Shown: piece by piece, positions 1-8,875 of the stretch
Layout of the letters: each line of letters opens with the position of its first letter
How positions within the stretch are numbered: the stretch's first letter is position 1
NCBI GenBank assembly: GCA_947377285.1
Contig: CANCFT010000004.1
Coordinates: 90,075-154,074, forward strand
From: Bacteriovoracaceae bacterium
GTDB taxonomy: Bacteria; Bdellovibrionota; Bacteriovoracia; Bacteriovoracales; Bacteriovoracaceae
Length of the DNA: 64,000 bases
Direction of reading: 5' to 3'
The notes under the pieces: generated by a model
Told to the model about the DNA's origin: nothing
Seen by the model: the letters and a program-made list of their open reading frames with translations, nothing else
Database searches by the model: none
Position numbers and translations under genes: made by a program

Positions 1-838
1 CCATCTTTTTAGGACGAATAATTCCTTCAAAGCTTTCAAGTTCAAAACTTTTGACTAATCCACGCTGAAATTTTAAATCGGCCAAATTTAATTTTTTAAA
101 CTCTCCACCAGATTCTTGATGAACAACTAATAAATCTGAAATAAGTCTTTCATGGTCTAATTTAAAATACGGTGAAATGAGAGAGAAAAAAAGGTGCATG
201 ATCTCAGAGCGACTGCCTGAAGTAGAGAGGCGATTTTGAAAAAACCCCCTAGTCATAAAAATTAAAGCATTAAATTCTATTTTCTCATCATCTGTTAGGT
301 TCTCTTTTTTGGCAAAATGGTCGAAGAAATATTGAAAGTGAAAAAGTAGTGTTGAAGGTATAGAAGTCTCGAATATTTTTGAAAATTTTGACGAATTTTT
401 TTCTAGTAAAATGATTTGAGTCACTTTGGCACAAAAATCATTATAATTTTTATTAAAATCTTTTACTTCTGATTCGTCAGACAAACTTCCCGACTGGCCG
501 TCCATAAAAAGATGAGGAAACTTGCGGCAAAGTTCTCGGTAATTCCTTAACGGTGAATCCCCGAGAACAATTTGTTTTTTTCCAACGTAAAAATAAACAT
601 TTTGTGGTGAAAGATAATCCATGATATTTCGAAGAGGAGCAAGCTCACTAAACTCTCCCCAAGTGCGAAGATATTCAACATCTAAAAGTGTGAGTGAATT
701 GGTAAAAAAATCACCATAGTTAAAACGGTCATCATCCAAAACTAAAACTTTTTTGCCTCTTTTTAACAGACCAATAGACAATAAGAAAGTAACATAATTA
801 TGCCCGACTAAAGCAAAATCAATATTTTTATTCAACAT
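1..838 (-). CDS. Partial protein, possibly Rossmann-fold (3' end off window)
   Basis: Open frame of 279 codons that starts with ATG at 838 and runs off the left edge with no stop, so the C-terminus is missing. The N-terminus, hydrophobic and ending in VLVLDDD, resembles the beta-alpha-beta dinucleotide-binding start of FAD/NAD-dependent proteins. The glycine motif is degenerate (only LVGHN is seen), so the fold assignment is tentative and no substrate can be named. The start codon overlaps the stop of the upstream KdtA-like gene by 7 bases, so the two are probably translated together and may share an envelope-related role. I do not recognise a specific family. Confidence 0.55.
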   Translation of the reverse strand, partial: MLNKNIDFALVGHNYVTFLLSIGLLKRGKKVLVLDDDRFNYGDFFTNSLTLLDVEYLRTWGEFSELAPLRNIMDYLSPQNVYFYVGKKQIVLGDSPLRNYRELCRKFPHLFMDGQSGSLSDESEVKDFNKNYNDFCAKVTQIILLEKNSSKFSKIFETSIPSTLLFHFQYFFDHFAKKENLTDDEKIEFNALIFMTRGFFQNRLSTSGSRSEIMHLFFSLISPYFKLDHERLISDLLVVHQESGGEFKKLNLADLKFQRGLVKSFELESFEGIIRPKKM

Positions 839-2187
839 AGTTCAATCTCTTTAATAATAGAATTCATTTTTTCCTGGGCCTCAATCGCAATTTGGTCTCG
901 CTTAAGTTGATTTGGCAATAAATTAAATTTTGTACTTAATTGATGATAAAAGCTTTCTGGAGTATTGAGAAGTTGTATTTCATCGGGAGCGATTTCTTTA
1001 ATATAATCATACTCAGTCGAGCGCATTATACGAGGACCGACAAAAACAAGGCAACCACTCAAATAGGGTTCTAAAACTGAGTGGATTGATCTTTCATATC
1101 CACCACCTACGTAGGCATATTGAAATTGTGTATAGAGTTCACATAAAATCCCACTCATATTAAGAATGACGATCCCCGGTTTGCTTTTTAAAATGGAGGC
1201 ATCGAAAACATCCCCTTTTTTTATTTCATAAAGAGGAATTTGGGGGCAAAAAAGATTTAATGAATTTTTTAAATCCACAATAGAATTTGGCGATAAATTG
1301 TGGGGCACCATTAAAAAATGAAGGCTTCCATTTTCAATATTTTTATTTATTAATTCACTTTTAAAGCAGCTTAGGTCTGAAGGCCACGCACTACCAAAGA
1401 TAAATTTCTGGTTTGGGGCAAGGGATTTTACAAAATGAAGATAAGACTTTATCTCATCTTTAGAATTTAAGAGAGATTGAGCGTTATCGATTCTGTTAAA
1501 AATTCGGGGAATCCTAAAATCAAAATGGACAATTTTTTTTCTCTCTATGAGATCACTATCACCAGGAAGTTCTCCTAAAAGTTTTTTGATTAAGCGGGCC
1601 TCTCCTTCATTACTGGCCACAATCATTTGGAAAAAATGGCGATAAAGTACTTTTTTAAAAATTGAAGACTTTTTACAGGTCGCTGAGAGAAGGATAAGTT
1701 TTTTGTTGAAAAATTTAAAACTTAAAAGTTCTGGAAAGAAATCATAGCGGCAAAAAAAGATTGTCGGCGCAGTTACCCAACTCCAAGGACTTTGAAAAAA
1801 GAGAAAAGAAATTGGCGCAAAACTGGCCAGTGGAAGTCTCATGAGCCGAATTTGATCAGGATAATCTTGGGCCAACTTAAGGCATTTTACATCTACAGAA
1901 GCAGAGGAATAAAGAATTTCAATTCGATTACCTTGCTCTAAGTAATATTCAATTAAGGGCCTAACTTGTTCTAATTCTCCTTCCGAAGAGACTTCAAAAC
2001 AGTAATGAGCTGTTTGCTTAATTAATCGAAACGACTGACATTCCGCTTGAAAGATATTTTTTCTTTCAAATTCAATTCGATCTTTCAGGCCCTTTGAGAC
2101 ATTTTTTAGCAGGATCAGGATGATGGAAATAAAAGGTCGAAGAATATTCGAAGATATTATGAGAAAAATAAAAAGTATTCGTGTCAT
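832..2187 (-). CDS. KdtA/WaaA-like Kdo transferase (GT30 family)
   Basis: 451 residues. An N-terminal membrane anchor (about residues 3-28) is followed by a glycosyltransferase N-domain with FEVSSEGELEQVRPLIEYY, matching the SxGE region of 3-deoxy-manno-octulosonate transferases. The C-terminal half has the diagnostic pattern YVGGGYERSIHSVLEPY followed by FVGPR, equivalent to the GG...H.LEP...GPH donor-site block of WaaA. In this family the enzyme adds Kdo to lipid A precursors at the inner face of the cytoplasmic membrane. The divergence is marked (SEGE rather than SVGE), so it could be a paralogue with another acceptor. It is the first gene of a minus-strand pair and overlaps the next gene by 7 bases. 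Confidence 0.7.
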   Translation of the reverse strand: MTRILFIFLIISSNILRPFISIILILLKNVSKGLKDRIEFERKNIFQAECQSFRLIKQTAHYCFEVSSEGELEQVRPLIEYYLEQGNRIEILYSSASVDVKCLKLAQDYPDQIRLMRLPLASFAPISFLFFQSPWSWVTAPTIFFCRYDFFPELLSFKFFNKKLILLSATCKKSSIFKKVLYRHFFQMIVASNEGEARLIKKLLGELPGDSDLIERKKIVHFDFRIPRIFNRIDNAQSLLNSKDEIKSYLHFVKSLAPNQKFIFGSAWPSDLSCFKSELINKNIENGSLHFLMVPHNLSPNSIVDLKNSLNLFCPQIPLYEIKKGDVFDASILKSKPGIVILNMSGILCELYTQFQYAYVGGGYERSIHSVLEPYLSGCLVFVGPRIMRSTEYDYIKEIAPDEIQLLNTPESFYHQLSTKFNLLPNQLKRDQIAIEAQEKMNSIIKEIELC

Positions 2188-2220
2188 AATTAATAAGGAT
2201 CTCAGACTAGTGCCAGCTTG

Positions 2221-2240
2221 TCACTTAAGCACATAAGTGA
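2221..2240. promoter_or_regulatory. Short inverted repeat between divergent genes
   Basis: TCACTTA at 2221-2227 and TAAGTGA at 2234-2240 form a 7-bp inverted repeat with a 6-base spacer in the 231-base gap between the divergent KdtA-like and beta-barrel genes. It could be an operator or a weak hairpin. No T-tract follows, so it is not a terminator. Function is inferred only from position. Confidence 0.25.
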
Positions 2241-2418
2241 ATCGCAAATTTTTAATTATTTAAAATATTACCTAGAATTTCTTACTAATTCTTACAAACT
2301 TACCTTTTTTTCAGCAACTCATTAAAAGAGCGTTGTATTCTTGAGTAAAACACATAACAATATCGTTTTCTTTTAAAGAAAAAAGTTTTGAAATAACTGA
2401 CAAATGGGAGCACTTTGA

Positions 2419-3570
2419 ATGTACGCAAAGATTTTATTGATGACCGCAGTCTTATTAACTGGACAAGTTTTTGCTCAAAGCACTACTGACACTACAACAA
2501 CGACTCCACCAACAAGCACTAGTAAAACTAAAAAAAAGAAAAAGAGTACAACTGTCACATCAACAACTGCAGCTGCTACGACTACAAATTCAACAGTTAC
2601 TCCCGTAATCGTTGAAGTAAAAAAAGAAGAACCAAAAATTGAAGTTGCACCAGTCGAAGTGTTGCCTACAACTGTTTCTGGTAAAGTTTATAAATACTTA
2701 AAAGATAAATTTGCAGCATCATTCCACGGTGAATTTTATTACCAACGCCGTGACGTAGATAGTGCAAATGAGAAAGATCATAACATGCAAGATTTAAAAG
2801 TTATGTACAACCCGACAATCATTTATAAACCAATTAAAAATTGGCAAGTTCTGGCGACGGGTGAATTTAAATATAATTACGCTGCAAAAGCTCCTTCGGC
2901 TACTTTTGTGAATGATTATTTCCGCTCACTTTTTACTATTTCTAAAAAGAATGTAGTCGTTGAAAAAAACAGTGGCTTTCAATTAGATCTTGGAGTTGGA
3001 AGACGAGATTATAACACTAGAACGAATCCAAAAAACTTTGGTAATAATAGGGTCAATGCTACAATTACTAAAAATGTTGGAAAACATAATGGATCGTTAT
3101 TTATCCAATATCTCTACAATGATCCAAACCATATTGATGCAACAACTTGGAAACATGGAATTGAATTAATCCCATCGATTTCAATTCAATTATCAGAAAA
3201 ATTAACTTATTTAATTACAGATGATATCAGCTATAACACACCAAAATATTCAAATACTCAAAAGAAATACTCTATTATTCACGATTCAAGCTTAGCTTAT
3301 ATCACTTACCAGTGGACTGAAAAAGTCAGTACTTATTACCAATTTAAATACTTACATAATGAGGATTTTACAAAGAATTCTGAAGATGACAATTTTGAAC
3401 ATTATGCAGGTATTGCTTATGCCTTAACTCCAAAAATTACTATTACGGGCGAAATTGGAAGTGAAATCTTCCATGCTCACGACGGAAAAGATGCATTCTT
3501 GTCTAATTTTCACTTTGCTAAAAAAGCCAGATACCCGGAACTTGCTCTCTACTTAGACGCATCACTTTAA
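2419..3570 (+). CDS. Exported beta-barrel outer-membrane protein
   Basis: 383 residues with a clear Sec signal peptide (cleavage after about residue 19, VFAQ). A Thr-rich, Lys-containing linker (about 20-60) and a Pro/Glu/Val stretch follow. Residues 95 to the end alternate polar and aromatic residues as in outer-membrane beta-barrels, finishing in YLDASL with no final aromatic residue. The start is supported by GGGAG eight bases upstream. The gene stands alone, with its own terminator at 3583-3620. I recognise no specific porin family. The basic Thr-rich linker could bind peptidoglycan or LPS, but that is speculation. Confidence 0.65.
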   Translation: MYAKILLMTAVLLTGQVFAQSTTDTTTTTPPTSTSKTKKKKKSTTVTSTTAAATTTNSTVTPVIVEVKKEEPKIEVAPVEVLPTTVSGKVYKYLKDKFAASFHGEFYYQRRDVDSANEKDHNMQDLKVMYNPTIIYKPIKNWQVLATGEFKYNYAAKAPSATFVNDYFRSLFTISKKNVVVEKNSGFQLDLGVGRRDYNTRTNPKNFGNNRVNATITKNVGKHNGSLFIQYLYNDPNHIDATTWKHGIELIPSISIQLSEKLTYLITDDISYNTPKYSNTQKKYSIIHDSSLAYITYQWTEKVSTYYQFKYLHNEDFTKNSEDDNFEHYAGIAYALTPKITITGEIGSEIFHAHDGKDAFLSNFHFAKKARYPELALYLDASL

Positions 3571-3582
3571 TCAACTAATACC

Positions 3583-3620
3583 AAAGAGGTCAGGCAATAA
3601 ACGCCCTGACCTCTTTTTCT
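3583..3620 (+). terminator. Rho-independent terminator after beta-barrel gene
   Basis: A 12-bp perfect stem (3583-3594 with 3605-3616) containing GAGGTCAGG and CCTGACCTC, a 10-base loop, and a run of T immediately after. It ends the outer-membrane protein transcript and separates it from the GYF-tmk-holB-ricT group. Confidence 0.9.
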
Positions 3621-3660
3621 AAAAAAATAAATAAACCTACCGATAGAGTCCTTGAGAGAA

Positions 3661-3683
3661 ACTGTCTTAACAAATGAGACAGT
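3661..3683 (+). promoter_or_regulatory. Hairpin just upstream of the GYF gene
   Basis: ACTGTCT (3661-3667) and AGACAGT (3677-3683) form a 7-bp stem with a 9-base loop, ending 10 bases before the AGGA ribosome-binding site of the gene starting at 3706. It would lie in the 5' leader of the tmk operon and could affect translation or act as an operator. It has no T-tract. Confidence 0.35.
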
Positions 3684-3705
3684 CGAGAACACAGGACAAC
3701 TTGGC

Positions 3706-4911
3706 ATGGCATCACCAAAACTAGCTGTTTTAGAGACATACTTAAAAGACATTATTGTCTCAGAAGAAACTATCACTGCAAGCGTAGAAATGCGTGATCA
3801 TATTTTTGAAATTAAAGATTCTGAAAAATCATTGGGATTTATTTCACTTTATGATTTAAAAGCTTACGTCTATGAACACGATATTGAAGCTCAAAATTAT
3901 TGGGTAAAAAATATAGACAATAACGAATGGAAAAATATTTACGATCATCCTTTTTTTCAACGAAGAAAACCACAATTAGTTTCAACTGACACTTTAAAAA
4001 ATGTCGATGACTTGGAATTTTATATACTCCAAAAAGGTCAAAAGACCGGGCCATTTGAGAAATATGAATTGATGGATAAGGTTGAAAAGAAAGAAATATT
4101 ACTATCTGATATGGTTTCATTTAACGCTGGTTACACTTGGATTAAACTTTTTCAAGTAGACGGCTTTGACCGCAGATCGCTTAAAGACAATGATCAACTT
4201 CCCGGTATGCCTACCAATGAATTCTTAAATAGACCTAGTGATTCAATAAGCCCTAGCGGAGACTCTACAGACGCTATTACCTCTCTCGCTTTTTTAGGAA
4301 ATCAAAAGAAAGGAAAAACAATTGAACGCGATCGAGAAATAATATTTAAAGATGAAATGGAAAAAGGTGTGAGGTCCATTTCAATTTACAAATATGCTTT
4401 TGGTATTTCAGTCATAGGCATTGTTTATGTTTTATTTAATATCAAATCAAACTTAGACTCACCTTTTATTCCAAAAAATCAAACGACTGGTGAACAAGCT
4501 GAAATGCTAAAGCCGGTAGAAATGCCTAATAATCAAAATTCCAATAACTTTAATAATAATCAAATTAATGATCAAAGACGTACTGGCAAATATGAAATAA
4601 GAAGACTCAATCCAATCAGGCCTGCAGCACGTAAATCATTTATGGATACTCGGAAATTTAAAGAAAGTACCAATGACAACAACAGTCAAAACTCAGCTGA
4701 AGACAATAATTATTATTACGAAAACCCAACTCCTATGGAGCTTGACCCAGTACGCTCACAAATTTCAAAAGAAAATTTTGATAATGGTGGCAGTAATGAC
4801 TCAGACTCTCCTCGAGCTCAAAATAATAAAGACAATATTGAAAATGGTGGCGGAGAAGTCGCTCCTGCACCAGAAGGCGAAGCTCTGTTTAACAATGAAG
4901 TTTCTAACTAA
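3706..4911 (+). CDS. GYF-domain membrane protein
   Basis: 401 residues from the ATG at 3706, which has AGGA nine bases upstream. The same frame extends up to a TTG at 3652, but that start lacks a ribosome-binding site and would place a hairpin inside the coding region. Residues about 104-150 (FYILQKGQKTGPFEKYEL ... WIKLFQV) form a GYF_2-type domain, a small fold that binds proline-rich peptides, and an earlier stretch may be a second degenerate copy. One transmembrane helix lies at about 227-246. The C-terminal 150 residues are Asn-rich and disordered. It leads the group with tmk, but the functional link is unknown. Confidence 0.7.
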   Translation: MASPKLAVLETYLKDIIVSEETITASVEMRDHIFEIKDSEKSLGFISLYDLKAYVYEHDIEAQNYWVKNIDNNEWKNIYDHPFFQRRKPQLVSTDTLKNVDDLEFYILQKGQKTGPFEKYELMDKVEKKEILLSDMVSFNAGYTWIKLFQVDGFDRRSLKDNDQLPGMPTNEFLNRPSDSISPSGDSTDAITSLAFLGNQKKGKTIERDREIIFKDEMEKGVRSISIYKYAFGISVIGIVYVLFNIKSNLDSPFIPKNQTTGEQAEMLKPVEMPNNQNSNNFNNNQINDQRRTGKYEIRRLNPIRPAARKSFMDTRKFKESTNDNNSQNSAEDNNYYYENPTPMELDPVRSQISKENFDNGGSNDSDSPRAQNNKDNIENGGGEVAPAPEGEALFNNEVSN

Positions 4912-4991
4912 GTGAGTCCTTGTTCAACGATCGAATTAGAGGTATTCTTTTTAAAAAAATACTGCCTCTAACCTCCAAATGGTGGACGATT

Positions 4992-5708
4992 ATGAAAGAG
5001 ATAACTCACGAACTCATCAGTTCATTCCGTGCTCCCGCATTTCCCGGATCATTTTTTTTAAGTTTTGAAGGAATTGAAGGAGCTGGTAAATCAACTCAGA
5101 TCAATCGATTAAAAAAATATTTAGAAGAAGAAAAAAACTACCGCGTTCTCATACTCCGTGAACCTGGTGGAACTCCTTTTGGTGAAAAACTTCGCCAAGC
5201 TATCCTTGAAACTAAAACAGAAATTTCTCCCTTAGCTGAAGCTCACCTCTTTGCAGCTTCTCGCTCACAACTTTTAAGTGAAGTTATTCTTCCAGAGCTT
5301 TCCGTTCCCAATACCGTTATCATTTGTGACCGGTATATTGATAGCTCTGTCGTTTATCAAGGTCATGCTCGAGGTTTAGGCGTTGCTGAAGTTTTAGATA
5401 TCCATAATATATTTCCACTCAACTTGGTTCCTCACCTCACATTCTACTTAAGAATTGGCGCTGAAATGTCAGAGAAAAGACAAAAAATTCGCAACTCACC
5501 AAAAGATTATTTTGAAGCAAAGGGAATAGAGTTTTATAAAAAATTAGTTGTTGGATATGATTTAATGCATGAACTATTTCCCAATAGAGTGTTAAAGCTA
5601 GATGCTGAAGGCTCAATGGATGAAGTCACACAATTGATTTTAAAAAATACTGAAATCTTATTGGCCTCTGCAACTCTTGATGATGTTAGCATAAATAACG
5701 ATGACTAA
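4992..5708 (+). CDS. tmk: Thymidylate kinase
   Basis: 238 residues from the ATG at 4992, preceded by GGTGGA. The frame is open further up to a TTG at 4920, but the added residues do not look like Tmk. It phosphorylates dTMP to dTDP in the cytoplasm. Visible motifs are the P-loop GIEGAGKST (about 27-35), the DRY motif with IDSSVVYQGHARGLG (about 112-128) and a lid-like KRQKIR segment. The stop overlaps the next start (TAATG), so holB is translationally coupled. The gene order tmk-holB-PSP1 matches the conserved arrangement seen in Firmicutes. Confidence 0.93.
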   Translation: MKEITHELISSFRAPAFPGSFFLSFEGIEGAGKSTQINRLKKYLEEEKNYRVLILREPGGTPFGEKLRQAILETKTEISPLAEAHLFAASRSQLLSEVILPELSVPNTVIICDRYIDSSVVYQGHARGLGVAEVLDIHNIFPLNLVPHLTFYLRIGAEMSEKRQKIRNSPKDYFEAKGIEFYKKLVVGYDLMHELFPNRVLKLDAEGSMDEVTQLILKNTEILLASATLDDVSINNDD

Positions 5709-6433
5709 TGATGACTAATAAAATTGAAGACACTCTCATTGCAAAATACCACGACAAGACACTCGCTTCTTTATATATCGCTCGCTATAACACCCAATTG
5801 ATTAACCCCATTCAATGGGCCGATGATTTTATAGGCCAAATTACTAAAGTGGCAGATCATCCTGATATTTTAAAAATACAAAAAAGTGAAAAAGAATCTG
5901 AATATAAAGTCGATTCAAAATCAATTGACTATTTTTTAAAATTTATTCAGTACAAACCATTACAATTGGAAAAGAAATTTATCTTTCTATTCGACGCCCA
6001 TGATATTTCGGTCATTCTTTCTAATAAACTTTTAAAAATATTTGAAGAATTGGCCCCTCAGTATTGCTTATTTTTAATGGTGCCAGATCATTCACATATG
6101 TTGGCCACGGTCCAAAGCCGCGCAATCCAATTTCAAATCTCAAGCGACTCTGATGTTCATCGTCCTTTAGAGTCGGCAGATATGTCGAAGGCCTTAACTC
6201 CCGCCCAATTATTAGATCTCTTTAAACTCCTTGGTGCACCCGGGACTGTAGAAGGAACCTATACCGAAAAAAATTTCATTGAGCAGTTAATCCAACGCAC
6301 ACTTTCGCAGTGCGCTTGTAACGAAGAATCGTATAATCAATTAACAGAACTCTTAAAAATCATTTCTACCAATGAAACCCTAAGCACTTTTAACAATTCC
6401 ACACTCTCGCGAATGACACGCTTTTTTTCATAA
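5708..6433 (+). CDS. holB: DNA polymerase III delta-prime-like subunit
   Basis: 241 residues, shorter than the usual roughly 330. It keeps the clamp-loader core pattern: a basic strand (KKFIFLFDAHDISVILSNKLLKIFEE), then CLFLMVPDHSHMLATVQSRAIQF, which matches the sensor and SRC-like region of delta-prime (here QSRA). No Walker A P-loop is visible, consistent with non-ATP-binding delta-prime subunits. The missing length is at the C-terminal collar domain and the extreme N-terminus. It overlaps tmk by one base (TAATG), and a second ATG follows immediately. The assignment rests on these motifs and the tmk-holB-ricT context. Confidence 0.8.
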   Translation: MMTNKIEDTLIAKYHDKTLASLYIARYNTQLINPIQWADDFIGQITKVADHPDILKIQKSEKESEYKVDSKSIDYFLKFIQYKPLQLEKKFIFLFDAHDISVILSNKLLKIFEELAPQYCLFLMVPDHSHMLATVQSRAIQFQISSDSDVHRPLESADMSKALTPAQLLDLFKLLGAPGTVEGTYTEKNFIEQLIQRTLSQCACNEESYNQLTELLKIISTNETLSTFNNSTLSRMTRFFS

Positions 6434-6494
6434 ATTATTGCCTTGTGCAGTGACAAATTTTCCAAAATTCTACATAATATTTAGTACTTAAACT

Positions 6495-6500
6495 TATAAT
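6495..6500 (+). promoter_or_regulatory. Candidate -10 box for ricT
   Basis: A perfect TATAAT lies 14 bases before the ricT ATG in the 81-base gap after holB, which suggests a separate promoter with a very short leader. No convincing -35 element was seen. Confidence 0.4.
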
Positions 6501-6514
6501 AGGTAAATAAAGCA

Positions 6515-7924
6515 ATGCAGTTAAATGCAAATACACAAATAGATTCAACAGCTATAGAAATTATACCCGAAACAATTATTGAAACGGATGATTCGGTAAT
6601 TATTGATAATAATGAACAAGTATATATTTATAATTCTGAAGAAACTGAAGAAGATCAAAAACTTCAAGAAGAAAAAGAAAACTCAAGGTTTAAAGAAGGT
6701 GAAAAACTCACCATGATCCGCGTTCGCTTTCCAGGTAATGCGAGGTCATTTCCTTTTCTTGTGGGAAAGAGAAAATTTGCCTACGGCCAAAAAGTTGTGG
6801 CCATGAGTGATAGAGGAATGACTGTTGGTTATATCAATTCATTTCCATACGAAATCATTTTCAATAAATCAATGCTCCCAGTTCGCTCCATAGCGAAAGT
6901 TGCAAGTGCCGAAGATATTCAAGCTCAAGTTGAGTTTAGAGACTCTGAAAAAAGAGCTGAAGTCATTTGTATACGCCTCATTGACCGCCATCAATTAGAT
7001 ATGATTTTAACTCACGTAGAGTTTACTCAATTTGGTAAAAAAGCAGTTTTCTATTTTAATGCTCCTGCAAGAGTAGATTTTAGAGATTTAGTTAAAGATT
7101 TAGTTTTTGATTTAAAAATGAGAATTGAATTAAGACAAATTTCGGTTAGAGATAGAGCGGCGGCCTTAGGCTCCGTTGGTGCCTGTGGACTTCAAACATG
7201 TTGTTCTTCTTTTTTAAAAAATTATGGAAATGTATCTATAAAAATGGCAAAGAATCAAAACCTTGCCTTAATCCCTACTAAACTCAATGGAGTTTGCGGC
7301 CAGATAAAATGTTGCATCCGTTATGAAGATGATGTTTACACAGACAAACGAAGACACCTCCCAAGAGAAGGATCTTTCATTAAGGCCTTAAACGGCGATA
7401 AAGGTAAAGTTCAAAAACTCAATATTTTAATTGAGCAATTTGAAATGCTCACTGATACAGGAATACGTCGTCGCTATTCTTCAAATCAATATAAAGGCCG
7501 AGAATCAGACCTCGGTAATGACTATCGTTTTCCAGAATTTTTTGACAATATTATCAATGAAACTCAAAGTGTGATTGGTATTTCGTTAGAAGAGCAAATG
7601 AAAGCTGATAAATTTCTTGAACACAATTCTTTAGCTACTACAGATAAAGACCTAGATCCGAACGATTCAGAATTTTTTAAGAAGAATGATCAATTTGAAG
7701 ATTTTGTTGATGAAGAAGACAATATTGTAGCGCCTATAATTAATGTAGCTCCGGCACAGAATCAGAATCAAAAAAATCAAGGACCGAGACCACAAAATCA
7801 GAATCAGAATCAGAATCAGAATCGCAAACACCATAATCGAAATCGTGGACCAAATCCAAACCAAAACCAAAACCAAAATAATCAAAACAAGCCAAATAAT
7901 TCAGGTAACAAACCAATTAATTAA
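6515..7924 (+). CDS. ricT: PSP1-domain protein, RicT/YaaT homologue
   Basis: 469 residues. An acidic N-terminal extension (1-60) precedes a PSP1 domain (about 65-300). The family's cysteine clusters are intact: Cys224, 229 and 230 (ACGLQTCC) and Cys261, 266 and 267 (VCGQIKCC), flanking the conserved SIKMAKNQNL. In Bacillus subtilis RicT with RicA and RicF binds Fe-S clusters and assists RNA processing; neither partner is adjacent here. The C-terminal ~60 residues are a low-complexity Gln-Asn-rich tail encoded by short DNA repeats. It sits downstream of tmk and holB, the same neighbourhood as in Firmicutes. The stop codon lies within a terminator hairpin. Confidence 0.88.
   Translation: MQLNANTQIDSTAIEIIPETIIETDDSVIIDNNEQVYIYNSEETEEDQKLQEEKENSRFKEGEKLTMIRVRFPGNARSFPFLVGKRKFAYGQKVVAMSDRGMTVGYINSFPYEIIFNKSMLPVRSIAKVASAEDIQAQVEFRDSEKRAEVICIRLIDRHQLDMILTHVEFTQFGKKAVFYFNAPARVDFRDLVKDLVFDLKMRIELRQISVRDRAAALGSVGACGLQTCCSSFLKNYGNVSIKMAKNQNLALIPTKLNGVCGQIKCCIRYEDDVYTDKRRHLPREGSFIKALNGDKGKVQKLNILIEQFEMLTDTGIRRRYSSNQYKGRESDLGNDYRFPEFFDNIINETQSVIGISLEEQMKADKFLEHNSLATTDKDLDPNDSEFFKKNDQFEDFVDEEDNIVAPIINVAPAQNQNQKNQGPRPQNQNQNQNQNRKHHNRNRGPNPNQNQNQNNQNKPNNSGNKPIN
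7756..7825 (+). repeat. Gln-Asn coding repeat (CAGAAT units)
   Basis: Repeated CAGAAT hexamers, four in tandem at about 7798-7821 with earlier scattered copies, encode a Gln-Asn tail in ricT. Being in frame and a multiple of three, length change would alter only tail length. Confidence 0.7.
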
Positions 7925-7940
7925 ATAATTGGTTTGTTAC
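7905..7940. terminator. Terminator hairpin between convergent ricT and SPFH genes
   Basis: A 14-bp perfect stem, 7905-7918 with 7927-7940 (GTAACAAACCAATT and its complement), with an 8-base loop that contains part of the ricT stop. The T-tract on the plus side is weak (TTTC). It sits between two convergent genes and probably stops transcription from both. Confidence 0.75.
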
Positions 7941-7966
7941 TTTCAAAAGGGTTTTGAGTTCTCTCA

Positions 7967-8875
7967 TTATTCTTTAGCGGCCTTCATTCCTCGTAAATCT
8001 ACAAATGGAACAGACCCACCTGAGACTTGAGGCAAAGTACCATCCCATTTATCAATGGCCTTACTCTGAATAATATTTTGAGTAATTGATGATTGTAGAA
8101 GATGGTTGGCGGCAGCTTGAGCTTTAGCACGAACTAAAATCGCTTGTGCCTCCCCTTCTGCTTTTGCCACTTCGGCCTTCGCCAGCATTTGTTGTTTTTG
8201 CAACTCATATTCTGCTTGCTGTGCTTGCTGTTGAGCTGCCATTTTTTGTTGCATCTGTAACTCTAAAGATTGAGGTAAATGACTTGCTCCTAAATTTACT
8301 TTATCCAAATGAAAACCCATCTTTTCTACTTCTACCGATAAGCTTTTTTGAATATTGTCTTGCAGCTCATTTCTTTTAGCTGAAATCACTTCAGAAAGAG
8401 ACATTTGACCTGCAGTATTTTGAGCTACAGTGATGATGGTACGACGAATGAAAGTTGCTTCAATATCTTCAATATCTGCACCTTTAAATGCTTTGAAAAC
8501 TTGAGCCGCTTGACTCTCAGAAGTATTAAAAGTAACAGAAATATCTTGAGTAATATGTTGCCCCTCACGCGTCGGTAAATCAATACTATCATCTTCTTTC
8601 GCTGAACCTTCGCCTACACGACGAACCATAGTATAAGTTCTAAGCGCTGTAGGGTAACTTTGAACTTGAGTCACCCACGGCAATCTCCACGCCATTCCTT
8701 GGGGAACTGTTCGTAAAGAACCAGTCCAAACATTAAATATCACCCCGGTATTTCCAGGAGAAATGACAGTGTAAGAACTGAAAAAAGCGATGACTAAGGC
8801 CAAGGCAAAAAATACTACAATAATCTGGCTTGTAAATTTTGAAAAGAAAGCAGGGAAATCAAATTGATCACTCAT
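7967..8875 (-). CDS. SPFH/prohibitin-family membrane protein
   Basis: 302 residues from the ATG at 8875, which overlaps the stop of the upstream small gene (ATGAGTGA). The frame is open to 8905, but that start is less likely. One N-terminal transmembrane helix (about 17-36) is followed by a band-7/prohibitin domain starting at SPGNTGVIFNVWTGSLRTVPQGMAWR, then an Ala/Gln/Lys-rich coiled coil (about 205-255). The family forms large rings on the cytoplasmic membrane that hold proteases or organise membrane domains. Prohibitin resembles it more closely than the HflK/HflC pair, as only one such gene is present. Confidence 0.85.
   Translation of the reverse strand: MSDQFDFPAFFSKFTSQIIVVFFALALVIAFFSSYTVISPGNTGVIFNVWTGSLRTVPQGMAWRLPWVTQVQSYPTALRTYTMVRRVGEGSAKEDDSIDLPTREGQHITQDISVTFNTSESQAAQVFKAFKGADIEDIEATFIRRTIITVAQNTAGQMSLSEVISAKRNELQDNIQKSLSVEVEKMGFHLDKVNLGASHLPQSLELQMQQKMAAQQQAQQAEYELQKQQMLAKAEVAKAEGEAQAILVRAKAQAAANHLLQSSITQNIIQSKAIDKWDGTLPQVSGGSVPFVDLRGMKAAKE

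Noticed and set aside
4673..4915. 80-codon frame inside the GYF gene
   Set aside because: Reads the Asn-rich tail of the GYF gene in another frame; low complexity and no ribosome-binding site.
8146..8379. 77-codon frame opposite the SPFH gene
   Set aside because: Antisense to the repeated Ala/Gln/Lys coiled coil, which produces such frames by composition.
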